A stretch of 64,000 bases of DNA, from positions 144,946 through 208,945 of the forward strand of contig JAWQEG010000631.1 of NCBI GenBank assembly GCA_033782935.1. The letters are read 5' to 3'. Within the stretch, counting starts at the first letter, position 1; every line of letters begins with the position of its first letter. Made by a program: the position numbers and the translations under genes. Below are positions 49,865-61,229 of this stretch, piece by piece. The notes beneath the pieces were generated by a model that saw nothing but the letters and a program-made list of their open reading frames with translations, made no database searches and was not told the origin of the DNA. Origin of the DNA: Petrolisthes cinctipes. Its lineage: Eukaryota; Arthropoda; Malacostraca; Decapoda; Porcellanidae.

Positions 49865-51065
49865 TGATTGCAGTGGAGAGCAAACAATAACATACCTTTA
49901 GATAAAATAACAATATATGTCGTTTGCTGCAGTACTAAGAAAACAAAGTGATAGTGTTCGCGTTAAAGCAATAGTTAATATCGTTCACATTCCTCTACCG
50001 CTGCGACCAGACGATATAAATATATTTTTTACTGAAGAATACATTCCTGTCGTAAAAACATATAAATCTTCTTCACTGCTTCCCTCTCACCATTGACTCA
50101 TGGCATAAATAATTTTCTTGGAATCACTCCTGACAAATGATAAATAAAGGAGCAACACTAAAATCCACACAGACCAAGAATTTAAGAAAAGTCACAGAGA
50201 ATCAAAGCTGCATTTCACTCTCTTCCATTCCCACATCTTGGTTGGAACTTAGTGAATTGAGGCTCTGATGCTAAAAGGTCGTGCTGGAGGAAATGTAGGA
50301 GAAAGAAAGAGCCACAAGGGGTGAGGGAGAGGCTGCATGAGGTAGGACAACTTTGCACATCACCACCAACTTAATTTTTCTCCTTCGTCCCCCTGCATGT
50401 CTCACCCTCGCCTTGGATTGCCTTCGTAAAGCAAGTGGATTATATATAGTGATTGCTGGAGGTGGAAAATAGTATGGAATAAAAATGCCCAGACAACACA
50501 AGTAAGATTTCTGTTATCCTTCATTATTTTATTTCACACGCTCCGATAGCAATACATTTCCTGTTAACTCTGAAATTTTCGTCTAGGAAGCGGTGTTTTC
50601 TTGAGGTATTAAGTATTAGCTGATGTTATTTCATCTATACAGTATAAGACATAAACAGAGTTTTGTAGATTAATTGGAATAGGCATTTATATATTAACAT
50701 CAGGAGTGTATCCATCCCAGAAGTAAAATTGTCATAATTATAGTTTAGAAGTCAGTAAAAAAAAAATTCTTAACTATCTTTGCATGCCTTAAAGTCATAG
50801 AGAACCATAGGACTATATTATCTGCTTTCTGAGGGCCAGGAAATAATAGATGAGATGTCATGGTTTACTAGTGCAATTACAGTGAGTTTCATTGTCCCAA
50901 AAATGACACCAGGAATAGCCTAGAATAGACAGCCTCTCGCATCAGTTCATCCTAACAATGTTACTGACATAACGTTCTTATACCTGGGTCAGCATTAGCA
51001 ACATTTCTTATATTATCAAAGATATAACGACGCGAGTTCATTTTATCGCGACACAATGAGGGAAG
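49865..51065. other. Intergenic sequence, no gene seen
   Basis: AT-rich with a GC-richer patch at 50.23-50.43 kb. The minus-strand frame at 50271-50501 has no recognisable domain. Confidence 0.45.
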
Positions 51066-51068
51066 CAA

Positions 51069-51221
51069 CCTTTTGTGGTCAATTTGGAGTCAACATAGGC
51101 CTCCAAACTCAGCTATAAAACACATCCCTTGTATAATTTCATATGGAGGGGTTCTGTTTTCTGGCATAGTTTGGAGGAAACAGTAGTCTTCCGAAATCCC
51201 ATAAGCGGTTACTCCACTTAA
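51069..51221. mobile_element. MITE family C, subtype with CTCAGCTA core
   Basis: CCTCCAAACTCAGCTATAAA and ACACATCCC on the left; TGTTTTCTGGCATAGTTTGG and AGGAAACAGTAGTCTTCC, then CTCCAC and TTAA (51218-51221) on the right. It shares the CTCAGCTA variant with the element at 52566. Confidence 0.8.
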
Positions 51222-51224
51222 ATC

Positions 51225-51935
51225 GTCTAGCATTCATCAGAGGATAATGACGAAGACTCAATCCACTATACTTATAGGTCAAATGAAATAAATATTAACT
51301 TGGAAAACGTCAGTAGGCTTTCTTCCAACAGTTTAATATCCCCAGGTGAAAGTCCAGCAATATACACAAGTGATCAGCCGTGTTAAAAGAAGGACATTGA
51401 CAGCAACAGCAGGAAAAAGAGGGTCAGGAAAAGTCAGAGGAAACGTTTATCTGGACGTGAGTGATTAATTTACTTGAATATTTCTCTCGTTACAAGATAT
51501 ACCAATAACAGTTTCAATTTAATTCAAAGAGAATATTCAGGTGCACTGCTGTAACATGGACGAAATAGTATGTAAAAAAATATAGCTTCTGTTAAGTCAT
51601 AGGAAGTAGGAAATTTACTGTGACATCTTACATCCTTTGTATTTAGTAGTTAGTATAAATAATTCAACTGGACATTAGAAAAATTGGCTATAATGTGAAC
51701 TGGATTGAATGAGAGATGGTTAATCAGGAGCTGCCTAGTATTATTTTTTCCATGTCGTGAAATATTAACACAAAACACAGTCTGCCTAAAATGTAAAAAA
51801 ACAATATCAACTCACCACAAGAAACAATAATTCCAGTGTTGTTATGAGCGTGTAGGGGTAATACTAATAATGGTGATGGTGAAGTGCTTGCTGTACCGAC
51901 TAACCCTTCAGGACGCCACGCTCAAACTACCCTCA
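51225..51935. other. AT-rich intergenic sequence
   Basis: No gene recognised. Confidence 0.45.
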
Positions 51936-51939
51936 CACA

Positions 51940-51990
51940 CCCCAACCCAACCCAACCCAACCCAACCTGCCCTGCCCTGCCCTGCCCTCA
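51940..51990. repeat. (CCCAA)n followed by (CCTGC)n
   Basis: About five to six CCCAA units followed by four to five CCTGC units. This is not the arthropod telomere unit (TTAGG/CCTAA). Confidence 0.9.
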
Positions 51991-52039
51991 CCGCCTCCAC
52001 CCTCTGATCGCGGTCCATGGCTGGCAAATAATATGTCTT

Positions 52040-52556
52040 AACAGTGAATATAGTAAAGAGTAAATGTATTAATCAGTGAATAGAGTGAACAGTAAATCCA
52101 GTAAACAGTGAATGTAATAAACAGTGAATGCAATAAACAGTGAATGTATTAAACAGTGAATGTATTAAACAGTGAATGTATTAAACAGTGAATGTATTAA
52201 ACAGTGAATGTAATAAACAGTGAATGTATTAAACAGTGAATGTAATAAACAGTGAATGCAATAAACAGTGAATGTATTAAACAGTGAATGTATTAAACAG
52301 TGAATGTATTAAACAGTGAATGTATTAAACAGTGAATGTAATAAACAGTGAATGTATTAAACAGTGAATGTATTAAACAGTGAATGTAATAAACAGTGAA
52401 TGTATTAAACAGTGAATGTATTAAACAATGAATGTATTAAACAGTGAATGTATTAAACAGTGAATGTATTAAACAGTGAATGTATTAAACAGTGAATGTA
52501 TTAAACAGTGAATGTAATAAACAGTGAATGTATTAAACAGTGAATACAATGAATAG
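52040..52556. repeat. 16-bp minisatellite, ~30 copies
   Basis: Unit CAGTGAATGTATTAAA. Three variants alternate at the same place: GTATTAAA, GTAATAAA and GCAATAAA. The first units are more divergent (for example GAATATAGTAAA), so the array decays at its left edge. It ends beside a MITE. Confidence 0.96.
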
Positions 52557-52565
52557 TTAAGTTTA

Positions 52566-52731
52566 TTAAGGGAGTACTTTTCTCTTGAGGGATTGGAGGG
52601 TTACGTATTCCTCTAAACTCAGCTACAAAACAAAACACTTACTCGTATAAAGTGGCATTAATTTGTTCCTGTGCATAATTTGGTGGGATTCAGTAGCCTT
52701 CCAAATTGTAGGCAAGATATTATCCCCTTCA
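52566..52731. mobile_element. MITE family C, CTCAGCTA subtype
   Basis: TTAA then GGGAGTACTTTTCTC on the left; TATTCCTCTAAACTCAGCTA and CAAAACA in the core; ATAATTTGGTGGGATTCAGT and TATTATCCCC on the right, ending TTCA in place of TTAA. It is the closest relative of the element at 51069. Confidence 0.82.
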
Positions 52732-52825
52732 TTTCGCTACTCCAGTTATTCTTATATAGTACAACAAAAGATACTCCGAGTAATCTTCTATTTGCATTAC
52801 TCACTGAATACTGCCAATAAGTTCT

Positions 52826-52980
52826 GTAAGGGACCCTGTGAGGTAGTCAGAAAATTGGAGATAAATGGGTCCTTCAAATATTGCCACGAAACACTCCCAA
52901 TATGGAAGGAGCTTGTTTCTAGGCATAGTCAGGAGGAATCAGAAGCCTCCAATTCCTATACACGATCACAGGGTCCTTAA
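52826..52980 (+). mobile_element. MITE family A, first of a three-element chain
   Basis: GTAA (decayed TTAA) then GGGACCCTGTGAGGTAGTC; the right end is CACGATCACAGGGTCC then TTAA (52977-52980). The core is intact with TTCTAGGCATAGTCAGGAGG on the right arm. Its right TTAA is also the left TTAA of the next element. Confidence 0.94.
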
Positions 52981-53150
52981 GGGGATAGTATACTGTTGGT
53001 ACATACATTAGAGGACCTTGATTCCTCCAAAGTATGCTGCTATAGCTAGGACACTGAACCGGATGAACAAAAATAATAGTGACCTGTTGCTTGGAATAGT
53101 TTGGAGGAATCATTATCTCCTCAACTGTCAAACCTACACCCTACCCTTAA
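52977..53150 (-). mobile_element. MITE family B, second of the chain
   Basis: TTAA then GGGGATAGTATACTGTTGG; GATTCCTCCAAAGTATGC is followed by a small insertion (TGCTATAGCTAGGACACTG) that breaks the left GAAACA word. The right arm is TTGGAATAGTTTGGAGGAAT and ends CTACCC then TTAA (53147-53150). Confidence 0.92.
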
Positions 53151-53309
53151 GGTGGTAATTCTTTTTTGGTACATTATCGAGTGCCTAGATTCCTCCAAAA
53201 TATGCTAGGAAACAGGACCAGAAGAGCAAAAATAATGGTGTCCTGTTGCTTGGAATAGTTTGGAGGATTCAGTTGCTCCAGAATTACCAACACAAAACTT
53301 CTCCCTTAA
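53147..53309 (-). mobile_element. MITE family B, third of the chain
   Basis: TTAA then GGTGGTAATTCTTTTTTGG; GATTCCTCCAAAATATGC, TAGGAAACAGGACC; TTGGAATAGTTTGGAGG and AACTTCTCCC then TTAA (53306-53309). It shares its left TTAA with the previous element. Confidence 0.92.
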
Positions 53310-55253
53310 GCAACTCTATGTATCAAGATTAAACATAGTCGACATGGTTTCTCCTGTGGTATTTGTCTGTAATTTGTTTTTCCTGGAACATTGTCAATAG
53401 TTTGTGTAATCAAGAATAATGCTTAAGTTAATTGATAGTGTTCTTAATTTTTGGTCGTCAGTGATACTCCCTTCCGACAAGAAAAATCATCTGGTGGTGT
53501 CAATCGTAGCAGGGAGAAGAATCATGTAGGAAAGTTTCTACAGTATTTGCTATGCAGTATGGTTAAGTCATAGCAGCTACAGTCGGTGATTATTTAAGCT
53601 AATGTAGCCTAGGTGTCCAAATGAAAAATTAATATTTGTGGATAGTCAATAAAATATCACTTTGGAGTAAGTAACCTTTTGTACTCAATGGAAATATGGT
53701 GTGCTGAGTTACTATACATGCTGACCAAGATTTCATCCAGAATAAACGAAGGACATGATGGAAAAGGAACCCTAAGCATCATTCAATTTATGGTAGTGTT
53801 AAATATTATAATACCGAAATTTAATGACCACTGTGCACAGGTCATATCTAGAAAGTTGTCTATATATTACTACATCACCGTTTATTTAAGATGAATAGAT
53901 TAGCTAAACTGATTCCTTTTATGTATATACTGCTACGACTGATAAATAATGAGTAATGCAAAAACCGGCTCACCATCAGTTTCAATTTATTCATCATAAT
54001 TCATCACTTTCCTGTTTTCTAGGCTATTTTCCTTATTGAAACAATTTCCCCGACCTATACTTTCTATTATCATTTTGACGTCTACACCATCAGTGGTATT
54101 CCTACATCCTTCGAACCAGATATCTAAGCCGAGAGAAAATAATTTGTGATTATCTATAGTGTTTTTTGTAAGGCCAATAAATGAGTTTACTGAAGGAGCT
54201 GTCACTTTCACTAATGCTTTAATCTTTCGGGTTTAACTTGAATATGGCCATTTAAGATTTAAGTTTTTTTTTTTTTATCACCTCCCATTACATACTATTA
54301 CAAAGGATTAATCTCCCTCTGCAACTAGGACTATTATTTTCATGATTGGGGACAGTCTAGCTCCTTCACTAAGGGTGTTAACTAAGGGTGCTAGATATGG
54401 TCCAGAGAAAGGCTGTCCATCTCATCAATTACCCCACACTTCCTTCCTACCCTTGATCCCTTATTTCTCAGTCATATCGTATTTTTATATTATCTCCTTC
54501 TCTCTTTCGTTGCCATTTCCAACAACTTTGCTCCACAGAAGTCAAATATGGTGTACCAATCCATTACTGCTCTTCTTCCATATTGAAAATCACAGTGACC
54601 TCCGATATCCTCCATTTCCCAGACTACAACACACGTATCTTGATGACATATTATGCTATTTCTCTCAGCATAACACCAACCTATTTTACTACACATATAT
54701 TACTCAAAGCTAAAAACTATTTCTCTAAGATTTTTCAACGTCTGACGGCTTACATACTGAACTTAGACAAACTCATTGAATATTAAAAGTCCAAGAAAAA
54801 TCCAAGTCCTTCTCGGGTTAAATGACAAATGAAGAACTTTAGAAATATTATTATCAGTGATTAATAATGTCACAGTAAGATGAAGTACACAAAATGGATT
54901 CAGATAAATATAAAATGATAGCTATTATACTTTCCTCAATTATTAATCTCACTTATCCCAACTACAAAAAAAGGGGGCTTGTCCCACTTATAATAGGAGG
55001 AGCCTTAATTATGATACGAGTAACATGGACAATTCTATCTGAATAACAAAAGTAATAGCGTATCAGGAACAGCTTACGAACTACAGAAACCAAGGCATAA
55101 TTAACATAGATAAATGATAGGCCTAGTGAGTATCAAGAAAAATTGTATTTGCAAAAGGATACAGTAAAAAAATAAATCAATAGGAAAATATCAACAACCA
55201 ACAAATATACTAGAAATATAAAGCAACAGGGGAAAAATAACACCACCACCACC

Positions 55254-55289
<36 letters not shown>

Positions 55290-55865
55290 AACCAACAAAA
55301 ATATATGAACAAATATGTGCATGCCAAGGAAATGTAGGAATCAGGTAACAACACGGCAGGCATCACGCAACATAGAAGTGTCAAACCCACACCCCGAGAT
55401 GATGCCAAACCAGAGACAAAAAGGCAAAAATATTATAATCCATGAATTCCTTATGGCGGAGAATGTCGACTGATAAAAATTCATCCGAGTTCGATATTGC
55501 TTTTTATGCTTGAACGTGTAACAGGAGTCAGATTGTCAAGTGTGTCAGAATCAACCTCATCCAATTGTATGTTTGTTCCTCTGTCTGTCTGCTTGTCTAT
55601 TTCTTTTTCTATGACCAACTTTCGTCTTTCAATCTGTCTGTTTTTGAGTCTCTATTTTTATCTCTTGTCTTTTTTTTGTTTTATATAATATCTGTCTATC
55701 TAATCATTTACCAGTATATTTATGCATCGGTCTATTTACATTGTCATTTTTACATGAAGTCTGCTCCGGATATTACTCGTTGTTTTTTATACTATTTAGA
55801 TATTACATAAGTGTTGTAGTACCATGAAGTTACAAGTTTGCAATAATAAATGCAGCAGTAAATCT
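53310..55865. other. AT-rich intergenic sequence
   Basis: No gene recognised. A segment near 53455-53520 (CCGACAAGAAAAATCATCTG) resembles one near 1530. A (CAA)n run is at about 55246-55289. Opposed frames near 54342-54713 have no recognisable domain. Confidence 0.5.
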
Positions 55866-55873
55866 AAAGTTTT

Positions 55874-55978
55874 AACCACGTCAGCTAAATGGAGGCTTCT
55901 GGTTTTCCTAAGATATGCTACGAAATTGAAATGTTTTGGTGGTGGGGTTGATGATTCATCTTGGAGAAATCAGTAGCC
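55874..55978 (-). mobile_element. Degenerate A/C-type MITE, abutting an A copy
   Basis: AATGGAGGCTTCTGGTTTTC, AGATATGCTACGAAATTG on the left and TTGGAGAAATCAGTAGCC on the right are eroded forms of the shared core. Its right end runs straight into the TTAA of the next element. Confidence 0.6.
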
Positions 55979-56132
55979 TTAAGAACCCTGTGATGTAGTC
56001 AGAAAATTGGAGGTTAGTGAGTCCTTCAAATATTGCCACGAAACACAACTTATATAGAAGGAGCTTGTTTCGTGGCATAGTCAGGAGGAATCAGAAGCCT
56101 CCAATTTTTATACACGATCACAGGGGCCTTAA
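55979..56132 (+). mobile_element. MITE family A, near-consensus copy
   Basis: TTAA then GAACCCTGTGATGTAGTC; the right end is ACACGATCACAGGGGCC then TTAA. The core is ATTGCCACGAAACAC and TTTCGTGGCATAGTCAGGAG. This is among the best preserved copies, with both TTAA intact. Confidence 0.95.
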
Positions 56133-56134
56133 AT

Positions 56135-57185
56135 TCTCTACTAGATCAAAGGTCATTCGTTGGCAGGATGGTCAGCTGCTGAAACTCTCAGTCTGGGGTG
56201 CAGACATCGAGCCATAAATATACAACCAGATATTTTTGTCCTTCTGTCTTTCTCACTATGATATTTTAACAGAGATAAGAAATGAAAACGAGGTGAGGAT
56301 AAGCATAGGTTATTCGATTACTTGTATTATCAGGTTCGTCACCATGGATTCCAAGAGCTATATATAAGAGTCTCACTGACATTGGTTACCGAATATTATG
56401 TATTTGGAATTCAATCTAAACAAATATATAGAAACATGGGACTAACTAACTAAAAGAAAACATGTTAGTGGATGTTCTATAATCTTGTGATTCAATGGTG
56501 TTTGATATTAGTAATTTTAGTATTTCGTTGAAATTTTATGGACCCCTAGATTATATTTTTTACCTTTATCAAGCTTATTTCCCTTCAGACCGGCGGAGGA
56601 ATACTATTTGTTGCTTCAATTTTATAAAGCCTTACAATATGATTTTTACGACAAGAATTTGAAAAGATCTTTACACCTATACAGCTCTATCCCTTCTGTA
56701 CCTTCCTTGGAAAATATTTTTCTGCAAATAATTTAGATGTTTTCATATTTGAAGTAAGATCACTTTATAATATACCCTGTCGTCACTGTTTTTGCTATGT
56801 CTGCCTATTCTACAGCTACTGACATAATTACTACCGTGTGTATACTAAAATGAACCAGAACAATATCTCATGCAACTAACTGTTTCTGTCTTCCTCAGTC
56901 TGTTGTAAATGTCCCACCATCAGAAACTCTATGTCACATACATTCTTGCATAGATAAAGTAGGCTTAATGTATGATGTGTTATTCATATTATATTATATT
57001 TCACATGAGAAATACCTAAGAAAAATTGCGTTGGAAAAATAGATGTTTAAACAAAGAGAAAAATAAGAACAGATGCAGTTGCTTGACAGTCTGCTGGGTT
57101 CGAATATGAAACAGGGCGTGTATTGGATAACTCTTGCATTATAGAGTTGAACTGCATAGAGAAGAGGGCATGTTGAAAGTCTGGT
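56135..57185. other. AT-rich intergenic sequence
   Basis: No gene recognised. Confidence 0.5.
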
Positions 57186-57189
57186 GGTG

Positions 57190-57560
57190 CGTGGTGGTCT
57201 CCTCAGAGGAAGAGGGATGCAGCTAGAAATTTGAAAAGAATGGTGTCGACTGAAATAGAGATGGGGAGGGAGAATGGGTCGAGAGAGTCAAGAGCCCCAC
57301 CACCACCACCACCACCATCTTTCCCAACACGGGCATATTTCTCTCCGTCACTTGCCCCACTGAATATTTCCAGGGCAGCGCTGGCGGCCGTCCGTCTTCT
57401 TGTCACACCGACGCACCCGCATGCTATCCCCAATCATTTTTAACTAGGCCCAAGCACTGCCCCCCGCCGTCAGTACCGCTATCGCAACACTGGCCAAGGT
57501 TCTCGAGTGTCATCCGTGAAGGTGACACTTGGTTCGTCTCTGGTTCCTGTGACACCTGTA
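57190..57560. other. GC-rich, CpG-containing island; possible exon or promoter
   Basis: G+C rises sharply, with a (CCA)n run at about 57297-57317 and CpG words (GCGCTGGCGGCCGTCCGTC, CACCGACGCACCCGC). The plus frame 57231-57443 begins MKRMVSTEIEMGRENG, contains an eight-proline run and ends HPHAIPNHF. The overlapping minus frame has a run of glycines. Neither matches a family I recognise, so coding status is undecided. Confidence 0.35.
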
Positions 57561-57599
57561 CTAAGGAGTGATGTCTACCTAATGTGGATTGATATATAT

Positions 57600-59255
57600 A
57601 TGCCACATAAGATGGAACATTGTTAATAACTTTAGCTTATATACAATGGTGACGATTTAATATGTCACTCGTCTACTGCCAGGTCACTCGATTTATATAA
57701 CCGGGTGAGACAGTAATGAAGTTCAAAGGAAAAAACATGTCAATTTCCTAATAAATCTTAAGCTTCCTCCTAATGAAGCACCCTCTAACTAACTCCAGAT
57801 TATCTCAACTAGTAAAGGAAAAACCACTACGTCTAAGGATTAACCCATTCCTGTTACAGCGTTGCCTTTACTCTAAGTGTGAATATAAAGCTTCACAACT
57901 CTAGATGCCACATTGCAACATTATGTATTGTAAAATAAACATGAGTATAATTAGGAATAGAAGCTCAGTTCTTGATGTTATATAATAATTATGTTTATGT
58001 TATTCCATCCTTGATGCCTTTTATAATTTATCTGCTTTCAAAGTATCAATTATATTTAGTATGAAACTCTGGTTTGAAGGAACCGTAAGTAAAAAAGAAC
58101 ATTCCTCTTATTTTGTTTCCTTTTACAATTCAAGATTATAGACTATACCTCAGATTATGGCTTATAGCTTTACTTAAACGTTAACTCAGTAGAATGGCAA
58201 CAGTAAGTTTCTTTTATCTTTCTCAGAAGGTGAACCTCCCCCCCCCAAAAAAAAAAAAATAATAATGTAGGCAAGTCATTACAGAAAGCATCTGACTGTA
58301 GAGTGGCATCTCCTGTATACTATAGCTCTGATGATGCTATTATAGGCATTCACCACTCTCACGATTTGAGTGTAGGGAGATAATTATACAAGACATGGTT
58401 TGGAAAAAATACATTGGTTTCATAGAGACTACATTAGCCCCTCATTCTGGTCGTCATTACCAGAGCCATAACGTATCTCGTATGTTATTGTATTACCTGT
58501 ATTACAAAGATGCTGTATATCCCACTCATATGTATATATGTCTATGGTTCGAATATAGATTATTCCATAGTGGTGAAAATGTTTGAGATAATTTGTTCTG
58601 GTTGACATAATATTTCCCCCCAATTAAAAACAACAAGAACAATATAATAAACAAAGAAGCAGGCGCATTTTTATCGAGTTGATAAACATATCTATATATT
58701 TTATTAGTCATGGAACTGATACCTGACCATAGAAAAGAAATAATGCTTTATTTAAAAACACTGTAGTGAATGTACAAAATAGTGACATACCCGGTAATCT
58801 GTTCCTTGACGTGCCAAGCTGGTAGATAACACATTTGTTTTTAACCATTATATTTATCTACTGAATAGGGTACAATAACATATTTTTCTCCGTCCTTTGA
58901 TGAGCACACAATTTCATCCGTCCTCCAGTCATATTACAACAGAGATTTTATAGACGTACACTGATCAAAATTAAACAAATATGGGTGAGATTTAAGGATG
59001 AAGGATAGGTGATGATTGCAATATGCTCTTAGTGTGGCAGACTTTATAAAGAGGGTGTACTAGTAACTGAACGTAATTTGTGTGGTGTTTGTGTTTCACT
59101 CTTAATTAAGCATTTCTTGAGAGTGTGTTCTACTCGTCATATTATAAGTTGTGGTTTTTTTTTTCTAGATGATTATTTGAACTTAATTCTGTTTTACAAC
59201 CATATCTTATAGTACGTGATTCTGTAGTAAATATCAGGTGATTCTGAAACCGAGT
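57600..59255. other. AT-rich intergenic sequence
   Basis: No gene recognised. A C-run next to an A-run lies at about 58239-58259. Confidence 0.5.
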
Positions 59256-59259
59256 AATA

Positions 59260-59419
59260 TTAAGGGGGAAGTTTTGTGTTGGTAAATCTGGAGCACCTGA
59301 ATCCTCCAAACTATTCCAAGCAACAGAACACCCTTATTTTTGCTCTTCTGGCCCTGTTTCCTGGCATACTTTGGAAGAATCAATGCATCCAATATACCAA
59401 AAAAGAATTACCACCTTAA
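59260..59419 (+). mobile_element. MITE family B, copy 13
   Basis: TTAA then GGGGGAAGTTTTGTGTTGG and TAAATCTGGAGCACCTGAAT on the left; TTTCCTGGCATACTTTGGAA and ATATACCAAAAAAG, then ACCACC and TTAA (59416-59419) on the right. Confidence 0.9.
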
Positions 59420-59639
59420 TATGCACTGTAGTTAATGTATAAAGTAATTGGAGCAAGTATATAATAAATGTCTAGGAATGATACGTGGTTGGCTGGTGGG
59501 GAAACCTGAGACGGGAGTGCCAATGTCTAGCTTTGTTATGCAGTTGGCAGGTGTGGAAAGTGGAGCAGGTGTGGTGTGGCCAAATACAACAACATGAATA
59601 GCAAGTGGGTGGAAGAAGGGGGGAAAAGAGGTGGACTCA

Positions 59640-60180
59640 GATCACCCTGCATACCTGCCCCCCTTTCGTGCCCCCCCCTGCCCCCCATTGTGCTTTCTCT
59701 CTATCCACTGCCTCTCCTTATCCTTATCCCATTATTCCCTTCCCTGTCCTTAACCCTCTTTATCCTATCCTCTGCTCCCTAATTCGTGGCACCTCTTAAT
59801 TCAATTCATATCCTCTCTTCCTTACCCTTACCTTTCTACCTTCTTTTCCTATCCTCCTCACTGCCCCCTCCCAATCCCCTACTGTCCCCCTCCCTGTTGC
59901 CCCTCTCCCTGCTGCCCCATCCCTACTGTACCTTTCCCTCCTCCCACCCTTTCCCATATTGTCCCTCTTTCTGCCATCCCCACCCTTTCCCTGCTATCTC
60001 CATTCCTGCTATCCCCACCCTTCCCCTGCTCTCCCACTTCCTGCTATCCCCACCCCTTTCCCTGCCATCCCCACTCCTCCCCTGCTGTCTCCATTCCTGC
60101 TATCCCCATCCCTTTCTTTCCCTGCTGTCCCCACCCCTCCCCTACTTTCCCCCCGGCCCCAGCACGTCCCCTGTCACTCG
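59640..60180. repeat. Pyrimidine-rich block with (CCCCA..CCTGCTAT) words
   Basis: The words TTTCCCTGCCATCCCCAC, CCTGCTATCCCCACCC and CCCTGCTGTC recur irregularly from 59930 to 60160, forming a weak minisatellite of about 25-45 bp. Open frames on both strands are composition artefacts. Confidence 0.8.
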
Positions 60181-60295
60181 GGAAAGTAGACCAACACGAG
60201 CCGAGGCGTCCTGTGGAGACCGAGGCCACTTCCCCCTGCTCCCCTGACCTTTCCTCCCCCTGATGCCTGCTCTGCTCCCTCACCTTATCCTCCTG

Positions 60296-60440
60296 CTTGT
60301 TGTTGTTGTTGTTGTTGTTGTTGTCTGCTGAACCCTATACTGCTGCTGTCTACCCGATTCTATATGACCTCTTCTTGTTGTTGTTATTTTTCTCCTGTTG
60401 TTGTTGTTTTTCTCTCTTTGTTGTTGTGGTTGTTGTTCTC
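60296..60440. repeat. (TTG)n tracts
   Basis: TTG repeats at about 60297-60322, 60374-60386, 60395-60409 and 60418-60436. Confidence 0.9.
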
Positions 60441-60514
60441 GTTATTCTCCTGTCATCTGATAAGTCTGGCAATTTTTTTCTTTCTGTTATCTCTGGTTTC
60501 CCTGCTTCATTAAT

Positions 60515-60668
60515 TTAGGACCCTATGATCATGTATGAGAATTAGTGGCTTCTGATTCCTCCTGACTATGCCACGAAACAAGCTCCTTCCATATGGGTGG
60601 TGTTTCGTGGCAACATTTGAAGGACTCACTTACCTCCAATAATCTGACTACATCACATGGGTCCTTAA
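60515..60668 (-). mobile_element. MITE family A, inverted copy
   Basis: TTAG then GACCCTATGATCATGTATG on the left; TGACTACATCACATGGGTCC then TTAA on the right. The core is GATTCCTCCTGACTATGCCA, CGAAACAAG and GTGTTTCGTGGCAACATTTG. It is very similar to the inverted copy at 23392. Confidence 0.93.
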
Positions 60669-60689
60669 ACAAAGATATCTTCCTATATT

Positions 60690-61159
60690 GTGTACCTATC
60701 CGACCTTGTCCTGTCGCCTGCTTACTCTAACCTTCTCTGTTTATCTGCTCACTCTGACCTTTCCCTGCTACCTGCTTATCTTAACCTTACTTTAAATTCT
60801 CCTTCTTCTTTGACCTTTTCTCTCTGCTACATAAGTTCCCTGATTTCCACTGCTGTCTGCTTCTCCTTACCTCTCTCTGATTCTTACTCCTTCCACCTTC
60901 ATCTACTCCTTCTGCTTACCTCCATGACCTTTCCCTTTCTTACCCCCTGCTCTCTCCACCTTCATCTACTCCTTCTGCTTACCTCCATGAACCTTTTCCT
61001 TTCTTACCACCTGCTCCCTCCACCTTCATCTTCTGCTGTCTGCTTCTCATGACTCTTCCCTCTCATCTTCCCCTCTTCTATCCAACTCGCCATTAACTAC
61101 TCTGTCATTATCTCTTCCCCATTTATCCTGCACTCCCGGGTTCTCCACTCTGTCCGTCC

Positions 61160-61160
<1 letters not shown>
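60690..61160. repeat. Pyrimidine-rich block with ~75 bp duplication
   Basis: CTCCACCTTCATCTACTCCT, TCTGCTTACCTCCATGA and CTTTCTTACC recur at about 60890 and 60955 and partly again near 61015. Confidence 0.8.

Positions 61161-61227
<67 letters not shown>
61161..61227. repeat. (TC)n microsatellite
   Basis: Uninterrupted TC repeats, about 33 units. Confidence 0.98.
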
Positions 61228-61228
<1 letters not shown>

Positions 61229-61229
61229 T

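Noticed and set aside
51940..51975. Possible telomere-like repeat (CCCAA)n
   Set aside because: The arthropod telomere unit is TTAGG/CCTAA; this tract is CCCAA, only five to six units, and turns into CCTGC.
52040..52556. CRISPR-like or origin-like iterons
   Set aside because: 16-bp units are contiguous with no spacers, in a eukaryotic context.
57090..57120. Possible B-box (GGGTTCGAATATG)
   Set aside because: The last bases do not match the consensus and no A-box or cloverleaf can be drawn.
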